A stretch of DNA of 64,000 bases from Sinohyriopsis cumingii (taxonomy: Eukaryota > Mollusca > Bivalvia > Unionida > Unionidae), in contig JAPYKE020000555.1 of assembly GCA_028554795.2 (NCBI GenBank), positions 124,001-188,000 of the forward strand. Direction: 5' to 3'. Positions 11,614 through 24,028 of the stretch are shown here, one piece after another. Numbering within the stretch: position 1 is the stretch's first letter; each line of letters begins with the position of its first letter. The notes under the pieces are model-generated. The model ran no database searches and was not told where the DNA came from. It saw only the letters and a program-made list of their open reading frames with translations. A program made the translations under genes and the position numbers.

Positions 11614-13149
11614 ATAGAGACAATAAGCTCATGAGCACCACAGACGTGAACAGTCTACGATCAGGAACTTGTCGTCAGTAAGATCCCACAGTGCCGGCGA
11701 TGTTTCAGTGAACCATTGAGTACATATGAAACAGTATGTCTAAAATCTCCAAGATAAGAAATACTTCATTCCCATGTAACACTAAATGCCGCAACGAAAT
11801 CCAGCTGCCTTTTCATTCATATTTAATGTATGGCGTTTTCGTGAAGATGTAATGCCTGAGATGGGCTCTCACGCAAAATATCAAACTATCAACACCAAAT
11901 AAAAAGTATTGAGATATTGTATTTTGCGTTGCATATGATCGCAAAACCTGAAGACCATGAATTAAAACAGAAAAATATAAACCTTCAGTGTCCACATTAG
12001 AAGAAGAACATTAATTTACTAGAAGAGATTCGTGTTACATCTGTGAAGAGACCACCAACATAATATACGCAAACAAAATCAAAGCAAGATATTGAATCAT
12101 TATGAATTATCAGACACGTAACAACTTCCTGCACTAATGTGAATGAATTGTATATATGCAAAATATTTAACACAATTTAATCAGAACTTGGTAGATTATA
12201 TCCGTTATCTGTTCATTAGTTATTATCGTACAGACCATCATCGATACATTATTTAGTTACATAAGGATTTCAGGAAGATGGAAAAGATCTACCTGCTGAC
12301 AGATACTTAAATTTGTTTTAAGTTTTAACTTCGTGGGACAGTTTGTTCAAGAGACGGCGCAAATAATAAATAATGAAATACTGAAAAGAGACTATTATAT
12401 AATGTTAGATAGAGCAGGCTGCAAACATGTACCATATCCCTAAGTACACACAAATAGCTGAGGAAAGATTTGATACATACTACTACATTGTTATCTTTGA
12501 ATGCTTCTGGTGAATTGCGACATCAGGCTAACTGACAATCAAGATTGGGAATATTGTTGATTTCAAGCGAAGAGGAAAACCTGACACGTATTTAGGTTGT
12601 GTATTATATTTCTATTTGAAGGGAAAATTAACACCGTGCTTCTACTGCACAGTTGAATAGAGCACAGTATACAACCAAAGTAGTCGATGACCCAAAAAAA
12701 AGTAGACAGACATACAGACAGAAAGAGAGGAATAGTTAGATAAAGAGAGAACGAGAGAGAAGGAAATGAAATACGGCAACGCCGACATCTCACCAACATT
12801 GTGTTGGAGAAAGCTTTAAGCAACCAGGTGATGCTCACATTCCAACATTCTGAGTTCGATCAGTCCCACGATTCTATGATGAAAATTGTTTAGTCGGTAT
12901 GACAGAACAGCTAATTGAATTTCGTATAAATTCTTTAATTTATTTATCTACGAGAAAGTTAATTATTCAACTGTCATGTTCAATTTCGGTTTATTTATGC
13001 AATTGATTAAATTGTTATACTTTACATACGGAGCTCGTGCATTTCTGTTATGTATCTCTGATCAGACCTCTGTTTCTCTATCCATTAATGTCATAGTTTA
13101 ATTTATTGTTTATTTGATCCGAGCAATAACACCGTGATCGATCATCTAT
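11614..13149. other. Intergenic, nothing recognised
   Basis: About 1.5 kb without a supported gene. The minus-strand ORF at 12563-12838 lies on a purine-rich low-complexity tract (about 12715-12775) and shows no family features. Confidence 0.5.
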
Positions 13150-15315
13150 TATATAGTAATGTTCCTTGTTGGAAAGCAAATCCTCTGATAACCGTTGTCG
13201 AAGGTATAATTTCCATGTCACGTACGCTATTAGAGTGTGTCGTCTATTTACTAAAGACAAATCAAAATACATATACTATACTCTTTGTCAAAACATGAAG
13301 TTTGCACTTAATGGGAACCTAAGATCACAACGCTACCTCTGAGTGAAATTTATTATAAAGTAGTAAAGGAAAAATAATGTTTATAATTTGAACTTCCAAG
13401 CAAAGGTTTGCTGGTTTGTTAGTTTGTCTCTATTTGAAGGAGAAAGATTTTCTTTCAGTTCTGAGCTCTTGACTATAGAAAGAATATTTAACATTTCAAA
13501 AATTGATAATAGTATCAAACCGGTGTTCTCCTCCCTCAGTATGGTCATTGGACTACCAGACATAATTAAGAGAAAGCATATACGTTAACAATCTTGTCAA
13601 CGAATGTAATTCTGAAAGTTTATGATCGCATTATTTGTAATTTGGAATAAGCTGTATATATATTCAATTATTTTGATTTTGATCAGTATTATCTAGTCAT
13701 TTTAAAAATGTATTTATTACAGGTTAGAATAAAACAAATATAACTTACATATTTTATATTAGTTGTATCCTTTGCGATTCACAAAAGCTTGAGTCAAACA
13801 CGGCCTTAAGCTGGGAAGTGTGATGAACGTTGTGTGTGGCATTATTTAGAAAGAAGTGTAATGACAGTTGTCTGTGGAAGTGTTTAGAATGAAAAAGAAA
13901 TACACATAATGAAATATGTCGGTCATCTTTCCACTTAATTTTCAGATTGTATATGGAAATTACAGTTGATAACAAAAATATATTTCAACCTGCTAATTCT
14001 TTGTTTTGAGACTAATTTTAAATAAGGATCCTCCGAAAAAGAAATAATGGAGTAAATTTAAGGAGAATGTCGTACGTATGGAATATCGAGACTTAAGTAT
14101 TCACTAATACATTTTGGTATTGTTCATCCAACCAGCGGTATGTATAGCCAATAGGTTTAGGTGAATTAGTGCTTATCAAAATTACAACAACATCGAGTTA
14201 TGACAACTAGACAGCATAACATTTAATAGACACACATGAAAAGTATCTCCTACAGTGCGAAGTGTCTTGCAACATTTTTATAAAATACATCTCATAAAAA
14301 GTGAAAGTTCTAACAAAACTCCAATGATACAGTCATGACAAAGAAAGTCAAATGAAACATAAAAAGGGACACTCCACTTTTTAGGATAACATTTCGGTTG
14401 ACAATAATGTCTTCTTACATATTTTAAATTATTTGTAACCATTGCGATTGACAAAAGTTAGAGTCAAATACGACCTTAAACTAAGAAATATAATGAACGT
14501 TGTGTGTGGCAGTATTTCGAAAAGGTGTAATGACAGTTGTCTGCAGAAGTGTTAGAATGAAAGACAAATATACGTAATGAAATATGACGGTCATCATTCC
14601 ACTTAAATTTCAGACTATAAGTGTATAAATTACAGTTGATAACAAATACGCTGAACTTGCTAATTCTTTGTTTTGATAATAATTTTAAATATGGATCATC
14701 CGAAATAGAAACAATGAACTAAAGTGAAGGAATGTTGTGCCGATGAAATATCGTGACTTAAGTGTCAATAATATATATTTGGTATTGTTCATCCAACCGG
14801 CAGTATGTATGGGCAATACATTTAGAGGAATTAAAACAACATCAAGCTATATTTTTGATTTTCAAAATAGACAGCATAACAACTAACAGGCATACAAATA
14901 ACATATTTTACAATGTGAAGTTACTTGCAACATTTAAAACCATTTTCTCATAAATTGAGAAAGTGCTAACAAAACTCCAAAGACACAGTCATGACAAAGA
15001 CAGTCAAAAGGAAAATAAAAAGTACACTTCTTTTAGGATAACATTTCGGTTGACAATAATTTCTTCATTTCTTTATTCTTTATTTCTTTTTTACTTTCTA
15101 TCTTGCTTTCTTTCTTACTTTCTTTAAGAAAAATTAATTTAATCACCAAGCATAAGATGCTATGATACGATTACAAGATAGATAGATAGATAGATAGATA
15201 CATACATACATACATACATGCATACATACATAGATAGATAGATAGATAGATAGATATATAGATAGACAGATAGATAGATAGACAGATATATATATAGATA
15301 TATATAGATCGATAG

Positions 15316-15391
<76 letters not shown>

Positions 15392-15930
15392 TCAGCTTGT
15401 AAAGTTCGCTACAAATGATTTTTCAGTAGAAGTACGCAAATCTGAAAATGGTCATGGAAGTGATGTTGGTCTATAATATTTGAAATTGTGTAAATTTCAA
15501 CTTCGAATGCTTAAGCAGTCAAATTCATTAGTAAAGACAAAGAAACATAGAATTTAATTGATGATTCATCATAAAACGGCAATACTGGACTTTGATATTT
15601 TTTTATGAACCAGTACTTGTTTCATTTAAGGGAAAATTGGGTGACATTTTTGTCTATTTTCATTCATTTATGGCATGGCATTCTTCTCGAGGAGTTGTGC
15701 TACTGCAAGTTGAAGTTACATAAATAGACACAAACATGTTAGTTTTCAAACGATGCATGTCATTTAGTTTTCCGACATTGAATTTCTGCATCAAATCAAT
15801 ATAATATACACTCATTATTACTATTATTCGCTTAATGGCATAATTTCAAATTCCGTTTTAATTGTAATAGCTGATATTCAACATCCCCTGTCGCTACCTA
15901 CTTTATTCAAAGAAGACGGTACTGTACATT
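13150..15930. repeat. AT-rich duplicated module, copy C, with internal tandem duplication
   Basis: Homologous in order to copy B (4300-6115). It is longer because a stretch of about 660 bp is present twice in tandem: about 13743-14400 and 14405-15060. The two units share GAACGTTGTGTGTGGCA, GTAATGACAGTTGTCTG, a GGATC(A/C)TCCGAAA word and TTTGGTATTGTTCATCCAAC. Microsatellites (15175-15388) are also inserted before the last part resumes at TGCCTCAGC (15389). No coding content is supported. Confidence 0.65.
15175..15388. repeat. GATA/CATA and AT microsatellite
   Basis: (GATA)n and (CATA)n tracts run from about 15175 to 15310, followed by an uninterrupted (AT)n array at about 15318-15388. It sits inside copy C of the AT-rich module, at the place where copy B has only an (ATTT)n tract. 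Confidence 0.95.
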
Positions 15931-16666
15931 CGAAAGTAAATGTACGTTTCAAGCCTCACGTCATCTTTACCAATAATTTCATTATATTTTCCTAAAGGTC
16001 CATAGACATTTACATATAAAATGCAGGTAAGTTAAAGCACAAACACAGGTATATATATGAATGGGGGGGGGAGAAATAGAAGTAAAAACACAAGAAATAA
16101 TTCCATTCATTGTTTATTTCAATAGATTTTCAGCCTCTGCACCGAAGTATGCTTTTAGAAATATTTGTGATTTGCAACAAAAACCTTCCTGAAGCTTTTG
16201 AAACATGCACTTTGGTCACAACTTATAAATGATATAAGATGGTAGGGAACTTTCTAGACTCGACAGAATCTAGTTGTATTAAATGTGAACTTGATTGTTG
16301 TAGGCTGTGTGAGTTTCTAATTAACTCGGACATAGTAAACGCATGACAAAAAAGTAGAAATGTTTTAATTAAGCAACATATTTCATGTTATAAACACAGT
16401 GGGATCTATGTAGTGTAATGTTTCATCTGTAAACAGGGGCAACCGAAATAAATTTATGCGTTAGGTTGTATGGGGCACTTTTCAGACGTAAGACTGCAAA
16501 TACAAATAAAACATCTTTCTAAGTGTTTTAGTACAAACTACAGTTTATATAACACAGAATACATAGGTTCAATAGACACTTTATTGAACATATAAAATAA
16601 TCTTTGGCATAACGGGGGCAAATCCTGTCACAGCACACTGCACCAGCTAGGTCTGAATTATTTGTT
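15931..16666. other. Intergenic, nothing recognised
   Basis: AT-rich sequence with a G8 run at about 16064. No gene or repeat copy is recognised. Confidence 0.5.
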
Positions 16667-17233
16667 CTATAGGAGTGTCTCAGGAAGAGAGACTCGGTGG
16701 AGTTTGTAGGGTTGTGAAGAGTGTCCGACACCTGTATGTGGAGCCGCAAGGGGCTGATACGAGGTATATAGGGACACTGATAACCGAAACTCGACAAGTC
16801 TGATCCTGAGGATGTCATGATAACAAACATCAGCAGATACTCCATACATTCACCGTAGGAAGTGAGTATGAAGTATATATGGGCAAAATAGCTGAGTACA
16901 TTTAAGTACTGACACAAATTGGGGACTGAAAAGCAAAGTTATAAATGCATGAAACTTGGCAATGGCCCCTGAACTGTTTCTATAGGAATACTTCAGGAAG
17001 AGAGACTCGGTGGAGTTTGTAAGGTTGTGCAGTGTGTCCGACATATGTATGTGGAGCCGCAAGCGGCTAATACAAGGTACGTCGGAACAGTGATAACCGA
17101 AACTCGATAAGTCTGATCCCGAGGATTGTCATGATAACAAATATCATCCGATACTGCATACATGCACCACGTGATACATATATGCCGTATATATGGCCTA
17201 AAGTATATGCAAGTACTGACAAACTGGGGATCA
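16667..17233. repeat. Tandem duplication, unit about 260 bp, offset about 313 bp
   Basis: The two units are about 16667-16926 and 16979-17233. Shared words include AGAGAGACTCGGTGGAGTTT, TATGTGGAGCCGCAAG, GATAACCGAAACTCGA and a TCATGATAACAAA word. Minus-strand ORFs here (16528-17325) are by-products of the duplicated sequence and show no domain. The unit could be part of an unrecognised element. Confidence 0.75.
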
Positions 17234-17954
17234 AGCAAGTTATGAATGCACGAACTTGGGTAATGCGCCCGAGAACAGAACTGGAACAGTATGCTATGCA
17301 GGTAATGCCCTAAAATGAATGACATGGTGGAAGGATGGGAGGCGGGTGGTTCTCTCCGCAGATAAGTGCTTAAGTTAAATGCAGCGTCGACACTGAAAAG
17401 TACACATCTCTACATGCATCCCAGTTGCTGACTGAATGCCACGAACAACAGACAATTTTTGTTCAAGTGCTCCCACTCGGTCATCTGATTGGTTCTACAT
17501 GACAACATATCTAAAATTAGTTACTATCTTATTAACATATGCTGGCTGCAATGCATACATGTCTGGCAGAGTAACCATAGTATACAAAGAGGGGCCCAAC
17601 AAGGGGCCATAGAAGGATGTACTCAAACTATATTTAATCAATTAAATTACAATAAAGTCCAGTCGAGAGTGACTGACATTAAGCAAAAGACCAGCTGATC
17701 AAACATATAATTGAAGAAATCGACAAGAATTCTGAGTTAATCTTTTAGGAGCTGAAATTCCAAGGACGGTCCAACTTCCACCAGACTCCGATTCAGTTTT
17801 AGTGTTTTGCCCGTGCAAACGTTTTCTTTTTGAGTAGTTCGCGTTGCGTAGAACCGATGATCTCGATCTCGATCTCTCTCTCTCTCTCTCTTTCTCACGA
17901 CTCTTGGACTTAAACTATGTCACGGATAAACTCGGAACAAATAAGTTGGGTATA
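17234..17954. other. Intergenic, nothing recognised
   Basis: Non-coding. It includes a GATCTC/(CT)n tract at about 17858-17893. Confidence 0.5.
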
Positions 17955-18260
17955 GTCAAGAAATAATTTATTTCTCTATGTCACAAAATAAAATTTTTAG
18001 AGACACTTAATGTATTGCGAATCAAATCCCAGATTATCCTGATTGTTCTATAACAAGTCAAAAAGAATAGTTTTGAACGTCCCGATGTACCAATAGTCTT
18101 GAATGTCTTTATTTCCAAGGATGCAATTTAGAATGTCTTTAAATGAATTATCAATAATTCCAAATATTCGCAAGTCCAATGGATAACATATCTTTCCTCT
18201 CGAATTATATTTGAATAAAGCCTCGAACTCTGATAGAGATAGAGCTGAAATAATACACAC
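17955..18260. repeat. Diverged dispersed repeat, family X, copy 2
   Basis: It shares AATAGTCTTGAATGTCTTT and GAATGTCTTTAAATGA with the copy at 7394-7660. With the 63-kb copy it shares AGAGACACTTA...GTATTG(C/T)GAAT and AAATCCCA. Boundaries are not resolved, and no ORF is common to the copies. Confidence 0.5.
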
Positions 18261-18712
18261 TTCAAACTGTTACATTTTGTTGTAAGTCTTTCAAAGCAAA
18301 ACGTTCCTCGATTGTGGGATAATTTCTATTTAAATGTTAGAAAAAAAATAGCAAACTGGATGAGCTACAACATTTTTATTTTCGTGATGATCCTTTTCTA
18401 GTTAAGTTCTCCTACCACCTAATAGGTATGATTACATAGACAGATTTTAGAAGCATCACTTTTAGTTTTCGACAAATAAAAATAATTTATGATCTAGTGA
18501 TACATCCTACTGACCCTTAAGAAACCAGGGGAGATTCACTGGGCTAAACTAAGTATTTCCTGTCTATATGACTTCGGAACGACAATTTGATTGTTCACTG
18601 ACCACTAGTCACCAGCAAGTAGCTTAGGTGGTCTCCATTTTCTTATAAGGACCCATTTTATCAGAAATAACAAACTGGGACTTGGGTTGATTCCATTTCA
18701 ATAATAATAATA

Positions 18713-18905
18713 ATGAGGACTTTGTATAGCGCCTAATTTGTAGAAGCTCTAAACGCTTAACAACATTAGACAACACCTGTAAGATAAAAAACATATAATG
18801 ACATGACTACAAAAACAAACAATATGAAATTAGAAAACATTTTTTTAAACATGCTGAGAATATTTAAGGTAGGAAACATTATTAGGTCTTTAGGTCTTTA
18901 ATAAC
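18713..18905 (+). repeat. Dispersed element with TGAGGACTTTGTATAG head, copy 1
   Basis: It begins after an (AAT)n tract with TGAGGACTTTGTATAGCGCC. It continues through a GAAGCTCTAA(A/G)CGCTT word and AGACAACAC.TATAAGATAAA, and ends with GAATATTTAAGGTAGGAAAC and ATTATTAGGTCTTTA. The same order, with the same upstream (AAT)n, is found at 46213-46405. It is a short non-coding dispersed repeat. Class unknown; a small SINE or an MITE are both possible. Confidence 0.75.
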
Positions 18906-19359
18906 CGTAAGAAACACACAGTAGATCTCTAGATCGTTTTCCTATTTGACAATGAGATCGTTTTCCTCCTGATTAGAACAGAGGGAATGGGCATTAACAA
19001 TAGGATCAGAGTGATCAATACATACTGATTGATCATTTCCAGGAGCAAAGGTGACCTCAACGAAAGACTGACCAATAAATTTGTAAGCAACATAAGAAAT
19101 GAACTGCTCTATATTCTTACAGTAAATGTTCCTAGGAAGAGATACGGCTGTTTTATCAGTCCTGTTAGATGTTCGAAATCTAAACTTTATCCCGATTGAG
19201 ATTTCAAAGTAATCTTATAGGACTGGTATGATTTTTTACCAGCAGCTTACTGAGAGGAAGACGTAATGACAAAGAGACTCTGAGTTGAGGAATAAATATG
19301 TATCCACATCGCTATGGCTGCACCTCTAAATGTTTTCAAATAATACGAGCTGTCAGAGG

Positions 19360-19600
19360 TTATGATAATCTGTATAAACTTTCTTAGGTGAGTACCAAGT
19401 ATCAAATGGTTCTTCGTTTCCTTTGCATGTTCGTTTCTACAATTCCTAAACATTAGGTACCAGTTCATAATTCTTCAAGACACATTCCGTAACCACATAA
19501 TATTCATCATTTTGTTCAACCAGCAGTGAAATGCAAATATCACAAGCTCTGCCAATAAGTACATTCTGTATTAACAGTGGTCTCTTGACCAGTTCAAGTT
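19360..19600 (-). pseudogene. Retrotransposon gag relic (minus strand)
   Basis: Read on the minus strand, the frame 19446-19628 gives LELVKRPLLIQNVLIGRA, then EQNDEYYVVTECVLKNYELV. This aligns with the capsid end of the gag relic at 9236-10130 (WTQLLQCVLTGNASD ... YAVVQECIIRGYE). It continues after a frameshift into RNCRNEHAKE at about 19410-19440. No other part of that element is visible nearby. It is an isolated fragment directly before the duplicated exons at 19674. Confidence 0.6.
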
Positions 19601-19673
19601 TTCTCAAAATAAAAAACGTATTTATCAACTTCTTATATTTTAGAAAATTTATATAATTTACGTTTGTTCTTCA

Positions 19674-20470
19674 GTTTGTGGTACCTCATATTCCGGGCAA
19701 AGTAACAAATCTTGAGAGAGTGGCACCGTCGACTCTAGTACTGGTACACAATGGGACTACTTTCTCTCTCTCTCTCTCTCTGTGAAAAGAGACGGATACA
19801 TATCTGCCACACATTTAATCAGAGTTTTATGACATGATATTCTATTTTTGATTGCATTCTGAATAAATCGGTTATTTTGCAATTATTGTTCTGAGGCCTG
19901 TCTAAGTATATAAAACACTGGGATATTCGTTATTTATACGAGTTTGATCATTCAGATTTTCTGTTTAGTTTCTTTCTGTGTTCACGTTTTGTTTTGAAAT
20001 AAAAATATTAGAGGACGCGAGCAGCTTGAAAGAATGGAGACTGATATTAGATAGGGACTTTCTAACAGCCTGTGTCTTCAAAACAATCTGTTATTTATTT
20101 TTTTCATTTCTTGAGTTATAGATTGGAAATATTCATTGACAATGCTAATATTTTGCAGCCTTTTTAAGGTTTTGATTAGTGGTTGTGTGATTTCAAATAA
20201 TAATAATTATTATTATTATTCTTATTATTATTATTATTATTATTATTATTGCTACCAGCATAATCATTATGATCCGCTGCTTTACTATTATCTCTATTAT
20301 TTGGCAGGAAAAGCTATTTGGTGACGGTATTAAATTACAATTTTGATTGCTGTGGAGTAATATAGATGGGAAGCTTACCTAGGCAGGACAGGAATCATTG
20401 TATAGCAAGTCTGGAGACACGTATCTGGTTCAACGTACGAACTTAGTGGCGAAACCTCATACACATCAAG
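19674..20470 (+). pseudogene. Broken duplicate of exons 2 and 3 of the downstream cadherin-like gene
   Basis: Positions 19674-19742 match exon 2 (30048-30116). They have the same 69-nt length, a preceding CAG acceptor and a following GT donor, and encode VCGTSYSGQSNKS, then an in-frame TGA, then ESGTVDSST. Positions 20308-20470 match exon 3 (30699-30863) but lack one G at the acceptor side and two bases in the ATATACAG/ATATAG segment, so the frame is lost. The donor word is also changed. The intron between the copies is homologous to intron 2: GACATGATAT is shared, as is the TTGCAGCC...(TTA)n block. This is a decayed genomic duplicate, not a retrocopy, because the intron is kept. No copies of exons 1, 4 or 5 are seen around it. 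Confidence 0.85.
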
Positions 20471-21620
20471 TATGTTTGCGAAGAAAACAGAGAGGTGGCC
20501 TTACAAACCTACTGTTAGAAATTTTGGATTAGATAACACAATCTTGATATTAGGTTATTCCCAAAACATTCTCGCCATAAAAACATTCAGGCCTGTAATT
20601 ACACAGGTATGTGTCTACACATAGCTTTGTGCTCTACCACAGCCGGCGAGGAAATGGCACAGTTCGTTTAGTCGTCCGTTAATAAGTAAATCCTCCCTTT
20701 AATAAGAATCTTAAGAAGTCCGACTTTATGCTGACATACCTCCTCTATATACATAGGTATAAAAGCTGAGCACCAAGGTAAATTTAGTGACTATTTGCAT
20801 TGTAATTTTTGTTCTTTTTGGAAACCTAAAATGAGAAATATTCTATTATGTATTTACACAGAATAGATTGTGTTACAGATAGTCAAATTATTCCTGTATT
20901 CGGATAGTCTCATATCACAATTAGTTTTTCCTGTATAGTCTCTATACTTGCTACTCAGTACTGAACTTTCCGCTGTGTCTAATCTTAATAAGTCATATGT
21001 TAATATAAAATACTGTCAAAGCTGAACTCAAGATGAAGTTATTGTTATAGGTTTAAGGCGTATTTTTGAGGGACTGGACTCTAACCAGCGCAACGTTCAA
21101 TGGGTCAAATATTTTCCAATCGGATCAGCATCAATGCATGGTTACTCACTGTGCACTGTCACCAAAACGCACAGACAACCAGGTCATAATATTCATACTC
21201 TAACGAATAAACAATTACATTTAAATCAACACAAATAATACATAAATCTAGATCTTGTATCGAAAATAGACTGGAACTACGTTCGTGAGTACTGAATCGG
21301 AAATAATAATTGTGACCTGAGTCCTGTCAGGCTAACTTATTTATGGCCAATACTATTGAAACTTTGATATTTGTATCCCTCACCTATCTCAGCTTTATTC
21401 AGGAAGTCGTTTTGAAATTCATACCAAACAAGGTGCGTAACAGCTATCCTAAAGTGTTTAGAGTTTTTGTTGCACCGGGTGCAAGTTTTGGGTCAAGTGC
21501 ACATGAGATGCCAAAACTAAATTTGCTATATCTTCCTTAATTAAGGAATTTGTCAATGCAGTAAAAGAATTATTTGTAATAGAGCTAATTTTCTTATGAA
21601 AAATAGTATGAAATTTGTAA

Positions 21621-21622
<2 letters not shown>
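20471..21622. other. Intergenic, nothing recognised
   Basis: No splice-bounded coding block or repeat copy is recognised. Confidence 0.5.

Positions 21623-21710
<88 letters not shown>
21623..21710. repeat. (AT)n microsatellite
   Basis: About 88 bp of uninterrupted AT alternation. The surrounding 104-codon minus-strand ORF is produced by this tract and is not a gene. Confidence 0.97.
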
Positions 21711-21713
<3 letters not shown>

Positions 21714-22431
21714 AGGATTTTAAATAAACATTTAAATTTAGAAGTTAATCTTTTACATAAAATTAAATACAATTTTTAAATATCAAGCTGATAAGAATTA
21801 GACAGTAACATTGAGTAATGAATGGTATTTAAGACAACGGTTAACATGGGTCTGTACATCTTGCAACATTCTTTCCAGGGGTAGATTTTTGTTGCACATT
21901 GAAATATGTCTTTTCAAATGTATATAGGTTATGCACTCAAGAGACAATGACAAGTGCTATGCTTCACTTTCATCTTATCATGGACTAAGCCAGTTGTTAG
22001 TATAAATAATAGCGCACTCAAATTTCCCATTTTGATGGGACCAGTGCTATGTCACAAATTCATTGTTTTTGATAGCAATAATGTAATTTGAAGAAAAAAA
22101 AACAGCTTCTATGAGGCTCTACATACTGAGCAATGGTGCCGATCTCTCTCATGAAGACCTAAGCCATATCCTTGAGATGCTATATAACAGTGTTATAGTA
22201 TGAACTAATCCTGGTAACTTATGGCGGGTACATTGGACATGTCATAGTGAGACCTTGGTATCACCACCTTACTACTGGAGAGCTTTGAAATTAATCTAAC
22301 TCCCCCACCTTGTTCGTGACGCCATGTTAGAAAAGAAAAAGATATATTTCACTTAATCTAATAGATCAGTAAGATGTAGATAGATGGAGCTAAATTGTGC
22401 TGTTTACGGAGATTTTAAAATGACATTACGG

Positions 22432-22631
22432 GTACAAGCACAGGAAGAATATTAAGACTGACATAGTGAGTCGGAAATATGAAGCAATGATACCCATTGC
22501 TTCATATTTCTGACTCACTATGTCAGTCTTAATATTCTTCCTGTGCTTGTACCTCGTATATTTTTTGGGATGGATTGTCATTTTAATACATACCGTATTA
22601 AAATGACAATCCATCCCAAAAGTATACGAGG
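22432..22631. repeat. Two adjacent long hairpins, both with loop ATACC
   Basis: Hairpin 1 has left arm 22432-22489, loop ATACC (22490-22494) and right arm 22495-22552: 58-nt arms with one mismatch seen. Hairpin 2 has left arm 22552-22589, loop ATACC (22590-22594) and right arm 22595-22631: 37-38-nt arms with a small indel. The hairpins abut. The TAAAATGACA word of hairpin 2 also occurs just left of hairpin 1 (about 22415-22425). Arms this perfect imply recent origin. No TSD or ORF is evident. Confidence 0.9.
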
Positions 22632-23547
22632 CTTCTAGATTTATGTTTTATCATATCATGTTCAGGCATTTACAGGCTAAATAACTAATATGATATACTA
22701 GCTATCATAAAGTTTAAGGCATTGTGGGGATGATGATGTTTGATCATTGTTGCAACAAAATTAGTACCTACCAGTATACAGGGGAGTTAAGTGACAATGT
22801 ACTAAATTAAACGATATTTCAATCAGTAAGTTAATTCATGATGGTAAAAATACATTTGTTGCTATTTCAAGTGAATACAGCCAATTTTGTGCCTCACAGA
22901 TCAACTGTAGGTACCAATGGATCCTATATATTCAAATGAATGTGAAATTCTGATCCCCGAAACTGGAAAACAAGGATAGAGGAAGAATGATCCACATTTG
23001 CATTTTTGAAACATGCATCATGTACATATTCAGATCAAATGAAACCTAATTTAAGTGATCCGTTTGAACGTTTCTGGTGTATTTTAAGAGTGTCGGTGAA
23101 CAATTATACAATTATAAAGCTCAATAGTTGATTGGAATGTTATATCAGATGATGCTACACTACTGTACTCTATCAAGCTACTAAATTAAAATATATGTCC
23201 ATACAAGAGCAAAACATGATCAAATAACATCTTGGGATGTCTTAGTACATGCAACTAAATATGTGCCTAACAGATCAACAATAGGTAAACATGAGATCTT
23301 ACATGATGTTCTGAACGTGAAATTTCGATCCCAAACCTTCTCAGATATATGGACAATTGCTCATGTAAGCTATGTTACATTGTTAAAATCAGTTGTACAA
23401 AGTTAATTAAAATGGTCTGTTTTAACATTTCTCGTGCAATGTTTTAGAAAGTCAGTCAACAATTAATATTAAAATATAATTAAATGCTTAAAGTAAAATG
23501 TTTCATTACAATTGGACATCAGCTTATTCCACATTGCCGAATAGTTT
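22632..23547. other. Intergenic, nothing recognised
   Basis: AT-rich non-coding sequence. It may include decayed retroelement sequence just before 23548, but I cannot recognise it. Confidence 0.5.
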
Positions 23548-23900
23548 TTTACACCTCCAGTTTCAGTAAATCATTTAAACTGTCTGTTAATGCAAGTGGT
23601 GTTGGGGTTGGAGCAGTATTGATTCAAGAAGACGAAAATGGTGATGATTATCCAGTGTCCTATTTTTTTAAGAATTTAAATAAGCACCAAATAAATTATT
23701 CAACAATCGAGAAGGAATGTATGGCATTAATATTTGCAATTCAAAATTTGGAAGTGTAAATTAGTTCATCTCCTTCTTCGATGATTGTTTTTAATGATGA
23801 AAACCCCCTTACTTTCATCAGCGAGATGAAGAACAAAATGTTGACATCAGGCACATCAAGGGAAAAGATAATTTAGTAGCAGATGCGCTTTTCCGTGTAT
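23548..23900 (+). pseudogene. RNase H fragment of a family-A Ty3-type element
   Basis: The frame 23484-23759 contains SFKLSVNASGVGVGAVLIQ, then NYSTIEKECMALIFAIQ. After a frame break comes HIKGKDNLVADALFRV and a stop at about 23900. It parallels 10920-11285 of the first element closely. RT and gag are absent on the left. On the right there are only about 140 bp between the RNase H stop and the polypurine tract, with no integrase. Confidence 0.85.
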
Positions 23901-24028
23901 AGAAATGTATTATTTCATGAACACTTTGCACAATTCATAAGATTTCTTCTGTTATTTTTTTAAAAATCATGTATAATTAATCTATGGTAAAAAGAAATCT
24001 TTATTATATAAATCTTTCTTATTCTTTT

